NCBI RefSeq assembly: GCF_011758655.1 | Contig: NZ_JAAMPA010000001.1 | Span: 2,666,001-2,730,000 of the forward strand | From: Modestobacter marinus | GTDB taxonomy: Bacteria; Actinomycetota; Actinomycetes; Mycobacteriales; Geodermatophilaceae | Reading direction: 5' to 3' | DNA: 64,000 nucleotides | Shown: positions 31,592 to 42,006 of the stretch, piece after piece | Layout: each line of letters opens with the position of its first letter | Numbering within the stretch: position 1 is the stretch's first letter | Made by a program: the position numbers and the translations under genes | The notes under the pieces: generated by a model | What the model saw: only the letters and a program-made list of their open reading frames with translations | Databases searched by the model: none | Told to the model about the DNA's origin: nothing

Positions 31592-33109
31592 GTGCCAGCC
31601 CTGCCCAGACCCATGACCTCCCCCGAAGGGCAGTCCGCCGCTCCCGCCCCCCGGCGCGTCGCCGTCGTCACCCTCGGCTGTGCCCGCAACGAGGTCGACT
31701 CCGAGGAGCTCGCCGGCCGGCTGGCCGGTGACGGCTACGAGCTGGTGGCCGACGGCGAGGCCGCCGACGCCGTGCTGGTGAACACCTGCGGATTCATCGA
31801 GAGCGCGAAGAAGGACTCCGTCGACGCGATCCTCGCCGCCACCGACTCCGGCGCCGAGGTGATCGCCGTCGGCTGCATGGCCGAGCGGTACGGCGCCGAG
31901 CTCGCCGGGGCGCTGCCCGAGGCCACCGTGCTCGGCTTCGACGACTACGGCGCCATCGGGGACCGGCTGGACGACGTGCTCACCGGGCGGCCGCTGGTCC
32001 CGCACACGCCGACCGACCGCCGCACCCTGCTGCCGATCAGCCCGGTGCAGCGCAGCGCGGCGGTGCAGGCCGGGCGGGTGGGCGACGCCCCCGCCCCGGC
32101 CATCCCCGGCCACGACTGGCTGCGGCGCAAGCGGCTGGCCAGCGGGCCGTCCGCGGCGCTGAAGATCGCCTCCGGCTGCGACCGGCGCTGCTCCTTCTGC
32201 GCGATCCCCACCTTCCGTGGTTCCTTCGTCTCCCGGCCGGCCGGAGAGGTGCTCGGCGAAGCGCAGTGGCTGGCCTCCCAGGGCGTCACCGAGATCGTCC
32301 TGGTGAGCGAGAACTCCACCTCCTACGGCAAGGACACCGGCGACCTCCGCTCGCTGGAGAAGCTGCTGCCCCAGCTGGCCGCGACCCCGGGCGTCGCCCG
32401 GGTGCGGGTGGCCTACCTGCAGCCGGCCGAGCTGCGGCCGGGCCTGCTCGAGGTGATCGCCACGACCCCGGGCATCGCCCCCTACTTCGACCTGTCGTTC
32501 CAGCACTCCTCGCCGACGCTGCTGCGCCGGATGCGGCGCTTCGGCGGCACCGAGGACTTCCTCGGCATCATCGAGCGCGCCCGTGCGCTGGCACCCGGCG
32601 CGGGCTTCCGGACCAACGTCATCCTCGGGTTCCCCGGGGAGACCGAGGACGACGTCGCCGAGCTCGAGCGGTTCCTGACCGAGGGGCGGCTGGACGCCGT
32701 CGGCGTGTTCGGCTACTCCGACGAGGACGGCACCGAGGCCCTCGGGCTGCCCGGCAAGCTGGACCAGGACGAGATCGACGCCCGGGTGCGGCGGATCACC
32801 GACCTGGTGGAGGAGCTCACGGCGCAGCGCGCCGAGGAGCGGATCGGCAGCACCGTGGAGGTGCTGTTGACCGAGGACCTGTCGGACGACGAGGAGCCGG
32901 GCACCTGGGCCGGCCACGCCGCCCACCAGGACCCGGACGCCGACGGCACGACGACGGTCTCCGGGGTGCCCGCCGACGCGGTAGCCGGACAGGTGGTCCG
33001 GGCCGAGGTGGTCGACACCGAGGGCGTCGACCTGGTCGCCCGGGCGCTGCCCTCAGCCGTCGCCGAGCTGGACGGCGCGCCGACGGGCGCCGTGACGGCT
33101 GGGGTCTGA
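31592..33109 (+). CDS. rimO: Ribosomal protein S12 methylthiotransferase
   Basis: Radical-SAM enzyme that adds a methylthio group to an Asp of ribosomal protein S12. 505 residues: the N-terminal UPF0004 domain with [34 protein letters not shown] and GCMAERY carries three cluster-binding Cys; the radical-SAM motif CxxxCxxC is [17 protein letters not shown] near residue 195; a TRAM-like C-terminus follows. The GCARNxVDSE form and GFIESAKK separate it from MiaB. GTG 31592; ATG 31613 is an alternative. It ends five bases before pgsA. Confidence 0.93.
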   Translation: MPALPRPMTSPEGQSAAPAPRRVAVVTLGCARNEVDSEELAGRLAGDGYELVADGEAADAVLVNTCGFIESAKKDSVDAILAATDSGAEVIAVGCMAERYGAELAGALPEATVLGFDDYGAIGDRLDDVLTGRPLVPHTPTDRRTLLPISPVQRSAAVQAGRVGDAPAPAIPGHDWLRRKRLASGPSAALKIASGCDRRCSFCAIPTFRGSFVSRPAGEVLGEAQWLASQGVTEIVLVSENSTSYGKDTGDLRSLEKLLPQLAATPGVARVRVAYLQPAELRPGLLEVIATTPGIAPYFDLSFQHSSPTLLRRMRRFGGTEDFLGIIERARALAPGAGFRTNVILGFPGETEDDVAELERFLTEGRLDAVGVFGYSDEDGTEALGLPGKLDQDEIDARVRRITDLVEELTAQRAEERIGSTVEVLLTEDLSDDEEPGTWAGHAAHQDPDADGTTTVSGVPADAVAGQVVRAEVVDTEGVDLVARALPSAVAELDGAPTGAVTAGV

Positions 33110-33113
33110 CCCG

Positions 33114-33803
33114 GTGAGCGCGGTGGCACCAGGGGGGCCGGCCGACCCGGCGGCGACGCCGCCGCAGAGCGCCCGCCTGCTCAACGTGCCCAACGCGCTG
33201 ACCGTGCTGCGGCTGGCGGTGGTCCCGCTGTTCGCGGTGCTGCTGCTGTCCGAGGGCGGGGCGGACGACGCGCGCCGCGGCTGGGCGACCCTCTTCTTCG
33301 TCCTCGCGATCGTCACCGACCAGCTCGACGGCATGATCGCCCGCCGCACCAACCAGGTGACCGAGTTCGGGAAGCTCGCCGACCCGATCGCCGACAAGGC
33401 GCTCACCGGCACGGCGCTCATCGGCCTGTCGGTGCTGGACCTGCTGCCCTGGTGGGTGACGCTGACCATCCTGGTCCGCGAGGTGGGGGTCACCCTGCTG
33501 CGGTTCTGGGTGATCCGGCACGGGGTGATCGCGGCCAGCCGCGGCGGCAAGGCCAAGACCGTGCTGCAGTCGCTGGCCATCGGCATGTACATCCTGCCGA
33601 TCGACGGGCTGTTCGGGTCGGCCCGCTGGTGGGTGATGGCCGCGGCGTTCGTGCTGACCGTCGCCACCGGCATCGACTACGTCTACCGGGCCGTGCAGCT
33701 GCGCCGCACCAGCGCCCGGGCGATGCGGGCCGCCGCGGCCCGGCGGGCCGGCGCGGGCGGCGAGCCCGGCGCCGGTGAGGGCCGGCGGGACACCGCGGCG
33801 TGA
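33114..33803 (+). CDS. pgsA: CDP-diacylglycerol-glycerol-3-phosphate 3-phosphatidyltransferase
   Basis: Membrane enzyme for phosphatidylglycerophosphate synthesis. 229 residues with about five hydrophobic helices. The CDP-alcohol phosphotransferase signature is complete: D69-x2-D72-G73-x2-A76-R77-x8-G86-x3-D90-x3-D94 (TDQLDGMIARR...GKLADPIADK). The C-terminal tail is Arg/Ala-rich. GTG 33114 is five bases after rimO and the stop overlaps cinA's GTG. Rv2746c (pgsA3) occupies the same place in M. tuberculosis. Confidence 0.93.
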   Translation: MSAVAPGGPADPAATPPQSARLLNVPNALTVLRLAVVPLFAVLLLSEGGADDARRGWATLFFVLAIVTDQLDGMIARRTNQVTEFGKLADPIADKALTGTALIGLSVLDLLPWWVTLTILVREVGVTLLRFWVIRHGVIAASRGGKAKTVLQSLAIGMYILPIDGLFGSARWWVMAAAFVLTVATGIDYVYRAVQLRRTSARAMRAAAARRAGAGGEPGAGEGRRDTAA

Positions 33804-34330
33804 GCTCACCGGAGGCTGCCGGGACCGCGCAGCGGGTGCACGAGGCCCTGCTGGCCCGCGGTGAGACGGTCGCCGCCGCCGAGTCGCTGACGGCCGGCCT
33901 GTTCTGCGCGGCCCTCGCGGCGGTGCCCGGCGCGAGCGCGACCCTGCGCGGGGGCGCCGTCGTCTACGCCACCGACCTGAAGACGACGCTGGCCGGCGTC
34001 GCCCCGGAGCTGCTGGCCGTCTCCGGCCCGGTGAGCGAACCCGCCGCGGCAGCGCTCGCCGAGGGCATCCGCAGCCGCTGTTCGGCCACCTGGGGCGTCG
34101 GGATCACCGGGGTGGCCGGCCCCGACCCGGTCGACGAGCACGGGCCGGGGCGGGTCTACCTCGGTCTCAGCGACGGGCTGGTCACCGTCGTCCACGAGCT
34201 GGACCTCCCCGGCGACCGGGCCGCGGTGCGCGCCGGGGCGGTGCAGGAGGCGCTGGCGCGGCTGCTGGGCCGGCTCGCCGAGCACGTCGTCTCCGGGAAG
34301 CCGGGGGAGGACGAGGGCGTTACGCCATGA
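33800..34330 (+). CDS. CinA family protein (nicotinamide-nucleotide amidohydrolase domain)
   Basis: 176 residues covering only the C-terminal CinA domain, which deamidates NMN to nicotinate mononucleotide in pyridine-nucleotide recycling. ETVAAAESLTAGLFCAALAAVPGAS, GGAVVYATDLKTTLAGV, SCSATWGVGITGVAGPDP-like segment (around residues 95-115) and GRVYLGLSDG are conserved. The N-terminal MoCF-like domain of full CinA is absent, as is usual for this short form. GTG 33800 overlaps pgsA. clgR follows after 130 bases. Confidence 0.9.
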   Translation: MSSPEAAGTAQRVHEALLARGETVAAAESLTAGLFCAALAAVPGASATLRGGAVVYATDLKTTLAGVAPELLAVSGPVSEPAAAALAEGIRSRCSATWGVGITGVAGPDPVDEHGPGRVYLGLSDGLVTVVHELDLPGDRAAVRAGAVQEALARLLGRLAEHVVSGKPGEDEGVTP

Positions 34331-34460
34331 GCGGACGGACGTGGACCGGCACGGTGACCGGGGTCATGGCCGCGTACGGTGAGCACACGGCGTCTCCCGG
34401 CCGATCCGGTCGGTGGCGCTGCTCGTTCGACCTGCTCGAGAGAGTGGACAGGAGACGGCC

Positions 34461-34901
34461 ATGACGCTGCTGCGCACCCAGTTGGGGAACACCCTGCGGG
34501 GTCACCGGCTGAGCCAGCGGCGGACGCTGCGCGACGTCTCCGGCGCGGCCCGGGTGAGCCTCGGTTACCTCTCGGAGGTCGAGCGCGGTCAGAAGGAGGC
34601 GTCCTCGGAGCTGCTCGCCTCCATCTGCGACGCCCTGGACGTGGAGCTGGCCGACCTGCTGGCCGAGGTGAGCCTGGAGATGCGGCTGGCCGATCCGGCC
34701 GGGCGCGCGGTCCGACCGGTCGCCGTCGCCCGCCCGGGGACCGGCGACGACGACGCGGCCGCGGCTGCTGCCGAGGACCGGCCCGCCGAGCAGGAGGCTG
34801 CCGCGGCCCCGGTCGCCGAGCCGGCCCTGGCCCTCGTGGGCAGTGGCCAGCCGGCCCGCTCGGCCGCCCGGGCCCGGGGTGCCGTCTCGCTCGCTGCCTG
34901 A
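34461..34901 (+). CDS. clgR: ClgR-type XRE family transcriptional regulator
   Basis: 146 residues. The helix-turn-helix covers residues 5-65 (RTQLGNTLRGHRLSQRRTLRDVSGAARVSLGYLSEVERGQKEASSELLASICDAL), which is the strongly conserved ClgR/PspR core; the rest is Ala/Pro/Glu-rich. ClgR activates clp protease and, in mycobacteria, pspA-family envelope-stress genes. ATG 34461 follows SD AGGAGACGG. In M. tuberculosis clgR is followed immediately by the pspA homologue Rv2744c; here about 9 kb with a sugar importer separate them. Confidence 0.92.
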   Translation: MTLLRTQLGNTLRGHRLSQRRTLRDVSGAARVSLGYLSEVERGQKEASSELLASICDALDVELADLLAEVSLEMRLADPAGRAVRPVAVARPGTGDDDAAAAAAEDRPAEQEAAAAPVAEPALALVGSGQPARSAARARGAVSLAA

Positions 34902-35092
34902 CGGGGGACCCCTCGCCAACCATTCGCACGCTCGTGACGGGGCCCGGCGAGGGGGCCGTCCTGCGGCGAACTGGTCGAGCCGTCCGGTCACGGGCGGGGT
35001 GATCCGTCCACGGGGCGGCGGAACGCGCGACACGAACGGTGCTCAGGGTCCACCTCCTTGACCCAGTGCGACGGAACGGGCACAAAGTGTCC

Positions 35093-35884
35093 ATGTCTTC
35101 CCCAGGATCCCGCCCCCCGCTGCCGCAGCACCCCTCGCTCCCGGTGCCGACCGTTCCCGGTCGTGGCGGGGTCACCGTGCTGGAGGCCGACGCTGCCGAG
35201 TCCGCGGCCGCCGAGGCGGCGGCTGCGGGCGGGCAGCACCTGACGACCCCGGTGCCGGTCGGCGCGGCGTTCCTGCAGCCGCCGGCCCCCGGCCACCACC
35301 TGACCGCGCCGGTGCCCTCGCTGGCCGTCGCCGTCCCGGCCCCGCGCCCCACCACCCCGCGTCCGGACGCCCGCCGTCCCGGGCGCGCCGCCGTGCCGAT
35401 GAGCCGCACCCGGCGTGGCCTGCTCACCGGGGCCCGCGCGGCCTTCGCCGAGCGCGGGGTCCGCAAGACCACGATGCAGCACGTCGCCGCGGCGGCCGGC
35501 GTCGCCAAGGCCACGCTGTACAACCACTTCCGCACCAAGGACGACGTCGCGCACGCGCTGATCGCCTTCGAGCTCGACCGGCTGGCCGCGCTCGCCGCCG
35601 AGCTGCCGCTCACCGTCGCCGTCCCCGCGCTGGCCGAGGAGGTCGGCGGGCACCCGGTGCTGCGCCGGCTGGCCGAGACCGAGCCGGAGACCCTGGTGCA
35701 GATGATGGCGCTGGACGCCGACCGGTGGGGCGACGTCGTCGTCACCCTCGGCTCGGCGCTGCGCATCTCCCGCCCCGAGGCCGAGCTGGTGTGCCGCTGG
35801 CTGCTGGGCCTGGTGCTGCAGCCGGGCACGGTGCAGGAGCGGGCCGCGCAGGCCGCCGTGGTCACCGGGCAGGTCGTCGGCTGA
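35093..35884 (+). CDS. TetR family transcriptional regulator with long N-terminal extension
   Basis: 263 residues from ATG 35093 (GTG 35087 also possible). Residues 1-100 are Pro/Ala-rich and predicted disordered, with a repeated HLTTPVP / HLTAPVP motif. The TetR helix-turn-helix is at about 103-150 (SRTRRGLLTGARAAFAERGVRKTTMQHVAAAAGVAKATLYNHFRTKDDV), followed by a short ligand domain. An internal ATG at 35399 would give a 161-residue protein starting at the HTH, shorter than usual TetR proteins. No divergent neighbour is present; its targets are unknown, but the DUF4032 and sugar-transport genes downstream are candidates. Confidence 0.85.
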   Translation: MSSPGSRPPLPQHPSLPVPTVPGRGGVTVLEADAAESAAAEAAAAGGQHLTTPVPVGAAFLQPPAPGHHLTAPVPSLAVAVPAPRPTTPRPDARRPGRAAVPMSRTRRGLLTGARAAFAERGVRKTTMQHVAAAAGVAKATLYNHFRTKDDVAHALIAFELDRLAALAAELPLTVAVPALAEEVGGHPVLRRLAETEPETLVQMMALDADRWGDVVVTLGSALRISRPEAELVCRWLLGLVLQPGTVQERAAQAAVVTGQVVG

Positions 35885-36041
35885 CCCGCCCGCGCCGCAC
35901 CCTCGGCCGTCCCGGTCCACGCGGATCGGGACGGCCGAGTGCCGTCCAGCCGGCAGAGCGGGACGCCGGCCCGGTGACGTGACATCGTGACGGGCGGCGA
36001 CCAGCGCCGGACCTCGTGCCAGACCACCAGCGGAGTGCGTG

Positions 36042-37280
36042 ATGCGGTACCTGTTCCGGCCCCCGGGCACCGAGGCGGCCGGCCTGCTGTCCCTGCCGTG
36101 GCACCAGCCGCTGGAGGAGTGGGACGAGGACCTGCTGATCGAGGTGCCCCAGCGGGGCATCTCGCGGCACGTCGTCCGGTTCGCCGCGTCGGAGGGCCGT
36201 GTGTACGCGCTCAAGGAGATCGCCGAGCCCCTGGCCCGGCACGAGTACGCACTGCTGGCCGAGTTCGAGGGTGAGGGGCTGCCCTCGGTCTCGGTGCTGG
36301 GCATCTGCGTCGACCGGCCCGACGACCAGCAGGCGATCCTGGTCACCCGGTACCTCGAGTACTCGATGTCCTACCGGTACCTCTTCTCCGGCCCGCGCGC
36401 CGCGGACGACCCGATGAAGCTGCTGGACACCCTGGTCGAGCTGCTCGTCCGGCTGCACCTGGCCGGCGTCTACTGGGGCGACTGCTCGCTGTCGAACACG
36501 CTCTTCCGGCTGGACGCCGGCACCTTCACCGCCTACCTGGTCGACGCGGAGACCGCCGAGCGGCACCCGACGCTGTCGGCCCGCAAGCGCGCCTACGACG
36601 TCGACCTGGCCCGCGAGCGGGTCGGGGCCGAGCTGATGGACCTGCAGTCCGGTGAGCTGCTCTCCCCGGAGATCGACCCGATCGAGATCGCCGACAGCCT
36701 GCCGGTCCGGTACCAGGCGCTGTGGGAGGAGGTGACCCGGGAGGAGGTCTTCCGCGCCGACGAGCAGGCGATCCGGGTCGCCGAGCGACTCCAGCGGATC
36801 AACGACCTGGGCTTCGACGTCGGCGAGATCGAGCTGGTGACCTCCGGGGACGGCGCGCGGCTGCGGGTGGAGACCCGGGTCGCCGAGCCCGGGCAGCACC
36901 GTCGTGAGCTGGTCCGGCTGACCGGCCTGGAGGTGCAGGAGAACCAGGCGCAGCGGCTGCTCAACGACCTGTGGTCCTACCGCGCCTACCTGGAGCAGCG
37001 CGGCGGCCGCCCGGTGCCGGAGACCGTCGCCGGCCACCGCTGGCTGACCGAGGTGTACCAGCCGGTGGTGGGCGCGGTCCCCGACGAGCTGGCCGGCCGG
37101 CTGGAGCCCGCGGAGGTGTTCCACGAGGTGCTGGAGCACCGCTGGTTCCTGTCCGAGCAGGCCGGCTTCGACGTCGGCACCTGGGCTGCGGTGCGCTCCT
37201 ACGTGCAGCACGTGCTGCCGCGCACGCCCGTGCAGCTCACCACGCCGTCGGTGCGGGCGCACCGGTCCGAGCCCGGCTGA
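36042..37280 (+). CDS. DUF4032 domain-containing protein (kinase-like fold)
   Basis: 412 residues. The N-terminal half resembles lipopolysaccharide-kinase/protein-kinase folds: YALKEIAEPLARHEYALL has a candidate nucleotide-binding Lys and Glu, and VRLHLAGVYWGDCSLSNTLFRLDAGTFTAYLVDAETAE has the H-x-x-G-x-x-x-GD-x-SLSN catalytic-loop pattern followed by a DxE metal site. The C-terminal half is DUF4032. The family is conserved in actinobacteria but has no proven substrate. ATG 36042 follows a GGAG; GTG 36039 is equally usable. It precedes the sugar ABC genes by 146 bases. Confidence 0.85.
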   Translation: MRYLFRPPGTEAAGLLSLPWHQPLEEWDEDLLIEVPQRGISRHVVRFAASEGRVYALKEIAEPLARHEYALLAEFEGEGLPSVSVLGICVDRPDDQQAILVTRYLEYSMSYRYLFSGPRAADDPMKLLDTLVELLVRLHLAGVYWGDCSLSNTLFRLDAGTFTAYLVDAETAERHPTLSARKRAYDVDLARERVGAELMDLQSGELLSPEIDPIEIADSLPVRYQALWEEVTREEVFRADEQAIRVAERLQRINDLGFDVGEIELVTSGDGARLRVETRVAEPGQHRRELVRLTGLEVQENQAQRLLNDLWSYRAYLEQRGGRPVPETVAGHRWLTEVYQPVVGAVPDELAGRLEPAEVFHEVLEHRWFLSEQAGFDVGTWAAVRSYVQHVLPRTPVQLTTPSVRAHRSEPG

Positions 37281-37426
37281 GCGCCCCGGGGGACGCCTCG
37301 CCCTGGGCCGTCCGCCGGTCGGACACGACAAGATCTCGCTCCGTTTGACACCGGTTGTGAGCCGGGCCACGCTCCGAGTCCGGGGCCACGACGAGGTGGC
37401 CCGTCGCCAGCAGAGGCGGTGGCTCG

Positions 37427-38785
37427 GTGCCGGACGTGAGCAGGGTCGGAGACGACAACCTGGAGGCCGGTCGGGCCGGTCCACCCCCCTCCTACCGGCG
37501 ACGCCGGGCGGTGGCCGGTGCGGCGGCGGCGGGGCTGCTGAGCTCGGTGCTCGCGGCCTGCGGCAGTGACGGCGGGGGTGTGCCGACGCTGACCTGGTAC
37601 ACCAACCCCGACTCCGGCGGGCAGGCCGAGATCGCCGCCCGGTGCACCGAGGACGCCGACGGCGAGTACGTGATCGAGACGGCGGTGCTGCCGCGCGAGG
37701 CGTCCCAGCAGCGGGAGCAGCTGATCCGGCGGCTGGCGGCCAACGACTCCTCGATCGACATCATGAGCCTGGACCCGCCGTTCATCCCGGAGTTCGCCGA
37801 GGCGGGCTTCCTCGCGCCGGTGCCCGAGGACGTCGCCGGCCGGGTCACCGAGGACGTGGTGGAGAGCGCGATCGAGGGCTCGACCTGGGACGACGAACTG
37901 GTCGCCGTCCCGTTCTGGGCCAACACGCAGCTGCTCTGGTACCGCGAGTCGGTGGCGGAGGCGGCCGGGCTGGACATGAGCCAGCCGGTCACCTGGGACG
38001 AGATCGTGCAGGCCGCCCAGGAGCAGGACGTGCAGGTCGGCGTCCAGGGCATCCGCGCGGAGGCGCTCACCGTCTGGTTCAACGCCCTCATCGAGTCGGC
38101 CGGCGGGTCGATCATCGAGGAGAACTCGACCGACCCCTCGGCGATCGAGCTGGGGCTGACGTCGGAGGCCGGGATCCGCGCCGCCGAGGTGATGAACATG
38201 ATCGCCACCAGCGGGACGGCCGGGCCGGCGCTGTCGACCGCGAACGAGGACTCCACCGCCACGGCCTTCGAGGGTCCCAACGGTGGGTTCAACGTCAACT
38301 ACCCGTTCATCTACCCCCGCGCCCTGGCCGCGGTCGAGGCCGGGACGATGGACGCCTCGGTGCCCGAGGACTACGGCTGGGCGATCTACCCGCGGGTGGA
38401 CGAGGACACCCCGGCCGCGCCGCCCTACGGCGGGATCAACCTGGGCGTCGGCGCCTTCAGCCAGCACCCCGACCTGGCCTACGCGGCGACCGAGTGCATC
38501 ACCTCGACGGAGAACCAGGCCTACTACTTCGTCACCAACGGCAACCCGGCCTCCGACACCACGGTCTACGACGACCCGGAGGTGCTGGAGCAGTTCCCGA
38601 TGGCGCCCACCATCCGGGACTCCCTGGAGCTGGCGGCGCCCCGGCCGCAGACGCCGTACTACAGCGAGGTCTCGGGCGGGATCCAGCGGGTCTACCACCC
38701 GCCGTCGTCGGTCGAGCCGGAGACGACGCCCGAGGCGGCCACCGAGCTGATCAACGCCGTGCTGCGGAAGGAGCAGTTGCTGTGA
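37427..38785 (+). CDS. Trehalose-type ABC transporter substrate-binding lipoprotein (LpqY-like)
   Basis: 452 residues. A lipoprotein signal ends in the lipobox LAAC (SSVLAACGSDGGG). The mature start LTWYTNPDSGGQAEIAARCTE, then VLPREASQQREQLIRRLAANDSSIDIMSLDPPFIPEFAEAGFLAPV, is close to M. tuberculosis LpqY, which captures trehalose released from the cell envelope. GTG 37427. A TTGACA at 37345 may be part of its promoter, but no good -10 was found. An 8-bp hairpin (38797-38814) separates it from the permease genes and may stabilise this part of the mRNA. Substrate identity is inferred from similarity only. Confidence 0.88.
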   Translation: MPDVSRVGDDNLEAGRAGPPPSYRRRRAVAGAAAAGLLSSVLAACGSDGGGVPTLTWYTNPDSGGQAEIAARCTEDADGEYVIETAVLPREASQQREQLIRRLAANDSSIDIMSLDPPFIPEFAEAGFLAPVPEDVAGRVTEDVVESAIEGSTWDDELVAVPFWANTQLLWYRESVAEAAGLDMSQPVTWDEIVQAAQEQDVQVGVQGIRAEALTVWFNALIESAGGSIIEENSTDPSAIELGLTSEAGIRAAEVMNMIATSGTAGPALSTANEDSTATAFEGPNGGFNVNYPFIYPRALAAVEAGTMDASVPEDYGWAIYPRVDEDTPAAPPYGGINLGVGAFSQHPDLAYAATECITSTENQAYYFVTNGNPASDTTVYDDPEVLEQFPMAPTIRDSLELAAPRPQTPYYSEVSGGIQRVYHPPSSVEPETTPEAATELINAVLRKEQLL

Positions 38786-38796
38786 CCGAGCGCGCG

Positions 38797-38814
38797 ACGC
38801 GGGTGCCCGCGTCC
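38797..38814 (+). other. Intercistronic hairpin between binding protein and permease genes
   Basis: GACGCGGGTGCCCGCGTC is a perfect inverted repeat just after the lpqY-like stop and before the SD of the first permease gene. Such hairpins often protect binding-protein mRNA and lower expression of the following permease. Confidence 0.45.
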
Positions 38815-38840
38815 TCCCCGAGCTGTGGAGGGGGGACCTG

Positions 38841-39803
38841 GTGAGCACCACGACACTGCCCCCGTCGGAGAAGACCCAGCCGGTCTCGGCCCCGGACGCG
38901 AAGACCAGCGACCGGGCCAAGAGCGAGCGGAAGCTGGGCTGGCTGCTGGCCGGCCCCGCCCTGGTGGTCATGCTGATGGTGACCGCCTACCCGATCGCCC
39001 AGGCGGTCTACGACTCGCTCTTCGACTTCCGGCTGACCGACCCGGACAACCGGTCGTTCACCGGGCTGTCGAACTACGGGGTGATCCTCTCCGACTGGCT
39101 GTGGTGGCGGTCGTTGCTGGTCACCGGCTTCATCACCCTGGTCACCGTGGCCGTCGAGCTGGTCCTGGGCTTCGCCCTCGCCATGGTGATGGCCAAGGCG
39201 CTGAGCACGATCCGGCCGGTGCTGCGGGCCGCGATCCTCATCCCGTACGCGGTCATCACCGTGGTGTCGGCCTTCGCCTGGCAGTTCGCCTTCGACATCC
39301 AGACCGGCTTCGTCAACAGCTGGTTCGGCTGGGTCCCGGGGATCAGCGCGGAGACCGACTGGTTCGGTGACACCTGGACGTCCCTGCTGGTCATCTGCCT
39401 GGCCGAGATCTGGAAGACCACGCCGTTCATCTCGCTGCTCCTGCTGGCCGGGCTCGCCCAGGTGCCGGAGGTGCTGCAGGAGGCGGCCAAGGTCGACGGT
39501 GCGAGCTGGTGGCAGCGGATGCGCAAGGTCACCCTGCCGAACATGAAGGCCGCGATCATGGTGGCCCTGCTGTTCCGCACCCTGGACGCGTTCCGGGTCT
39601 TCGACAGCATCTTCATCATGACCGGCGGGGCGAACGCGACCGAGTCGGTCTCCTTCCTGGCCTACCGGCAGACCATCTCCCGGCTGGAGATCGGGCTGGG
39701 GTCGGCGGTCTCGGTGCTGCTCTTCCTGGCCGTCGTGTTCATCGCGATGAGCTTCATCAAGGGCTTCAAGGTCGACCTGTCCCAGACGAGGGGAGATGCC
39801 TGA
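38841..39803 (+). CDS. Trehalose-type ABC transporter permease (SugA-like)
   Basis: 320 residues with six transmembrane helices after a charged N-terminal tail of about 30 residues. The inner-loop EAA motif that docks onto the ATPase is EAAKVDGASWWQRMRKVTLPNMK. The pattern IFIMTGGANATESVSFLAYRQ is typical of MalF/SugA permeases. GTG 38841 follows a GGAGGGGGGACC SD. The stop TGA overlaps the ATG of the next gene by one base. It forms the importer with the LpqY-like, SugB-like and SugC-like proteins. Confidence 0.9.
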   Translation: MSTTTLPPSEKTQPVSAPDAKTSDRAKSERKLGWLLAGPALVVMLMVTAYPIAQAVYDSLFDFRLTDPDNRSFTGLSNYGVILSDWLWWRSLLVTGFITLVTVAVELVLGFALAMVMAKALSTIRPVLRAAILIPYAVITVVSAFAWQFAFDIQTGFVNSWFGWVPGISAETDWFGDTWTSLLVICLAEIWKTTPFISLLLLAGLAQVPEVLQEAAKVDGASWWQRMRKVTLPNMKAAIMVALLFRTLDAFRVFDSIFIMTGGANATESVSFLAYRQTISRLEIGLGSAVSVLLFLAVVFIAMSFIKGFKVDLSQTRGDA

Positions 39804-40636
39804 TGTCGGGCAAGGAGAAGGCCTGGTGGGGCGTCGCCGGGGTGGCGATCGTCCTCTACGCGCTGTTCCCGATCGCCTGGATCGTGTCGCTGTCGTTCAA
39901 GGCGCCCAGCGCCCTCAACAACGGCAACTTCCTCCCCGGCTCCCCGACGACGGAGAATTACTCCCTCATCCTCACCGGCGGGGCCAGCGACCTCTTCCTG
40001 CCGGCGCTGCGCAACTCGTTCGGCATCTGCCTGATCGCCACCGCGATCTCCTGCCTGCTGGCCATGTTCGCGGCCTACGCGATCGCCCGGCTGGACTTCC
40101 CGGGGAAGAAGTTCATCCTCGGGACGGCGCTGGCGGTGGCGATCTTCCCGGTCATCTCGATCGTCACGCCGCTGTTCAACCTGTGGCGCAACATCGGGCT
40201 CTACGACACCTGGCCCGGGCTGATCATCCCGTACCTGTCCCTCACGCTGCCGATCTCCATCTGGACGATGTCGGCGTTCTTCCGGGAGATCCCCTGGGAG
40301 ATGGAGCAGGCCGCGCAGGTCGACGGCGCCACCACCTGGCAGGCGTTCCGCAAGGTGATCGTCCCGCTGGCCGCCCCGGGCGTGTTCACCACGGCGATCA
40401 TCGCCTTCTTCATCGCCTGGAACGACTTCGTCTACGGCATCTCGCTCACCTCCACCGAGGCGGCGCGGCCGGTGCCCGCGGCGCTGGGCCTGTTCTCCGG
40501 CGCCTCGCAGTTCGAGGACCCGACCGGTGCGATCGCGGCTGCCGCGGTGATCGTCACCATCCCGGTCGTCGTCCTGGTCCTGCTCTTCCAGCGGCGCATC
40601 GTCGCCGGCCTCACCAACGGCGCCGTCAAGGGCTGA
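39803..40636 (+). CDS. Trehalose-type ABC transporter permease (SugB-like)
   Basis: 277 residues with six transmembrane helices. EAA loop: EQAAQVDGATTWQAFRKVIVPLAAPG. Start ATG 39803 shares a base with the stop of the SugA-like gene (TGATG), a strong sign of coupled translation. FFIAWNDFVYGISLTSTEAARPVPAALGLFSG near the C-terminus is characteristic of MalG/SugB proteins. Confidence 0.9.
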   Translation: MSGKEKAWWGVAGVAIVLYALFPIAWIVSLSFKAPSALNNGNFLPGSPTTENYSLILTGGASDLFLPALRNSFGICLIATAISCLLAMFAAYAIARLDFPGKKFILGTALAVAIFPVISIVTPLFNLWRNIGLYDTWPGLIIPYLSLTLPISIWTMSAFFREIPWEMEQAAQVDGATTWQAFRKVIVPLAAPGVFTTAIIAFFIAWNDFVYGISLTSTEAARPVPAALGLFSGASQFEDPTGAIAAAAVIVTIPVVVLVLLFQRRIVAGLTNGAVKG

Positions 40637-40679
40637 CGCCCGGCCGCCGACCCACGCTGATCACGAGAGGGACGAACTG

Positions 40680-41930
<1,251 letters not shown>

Positions 41931-41938
41931 CGGCGACT

Positions 41939-41958
41939 GCGGGTGGGCTGCCACCCGC
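41939..41958 (+). terminator. Terminator-like hairpin after the ABC operon
   Basis: GCGGGTGG (41939-41946) and CCACCCGC (41951-41958) pair perfectly around GCTG, eight bases after the ATPase stop codon. Confidence 0.6.
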
Positions 41959-41976
41959 GCTGCCCGGTGCAGGAGG

Positions 41977-42006
41977 GCCTGCGCCGGGCAGCTGCCCGGC
42001 GCAGGC
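41977..42006. repeat. 30-bp perfect palindrome
   Basis: A 30-bp sequence centred between 41991 and 41992 is its own reverse complement (half-site GCCTGCGCCGGGCAG). It is followed directly by a second small palindrome, CATGATCATG (42006-42015). It lies between the sugar transporter and pgi. It could be a second terminator stem without loop, a cruciform-forming site, or an operator for the downstream pgi gene. Confidence 0.6.

Noticed and set aside
34331..34460. ClgR binding site upstream of clgR
   Set aside because: I could not find a convincing inverted repeat matching the described ClgR motif in this gap.
37345..37373. TTGACA-based promoter before the LpqY-like gene
   Set aside because: The -35 is good but no acceptable -10 follows at 16-18 bases, so it is mentioned only in the gene entry.
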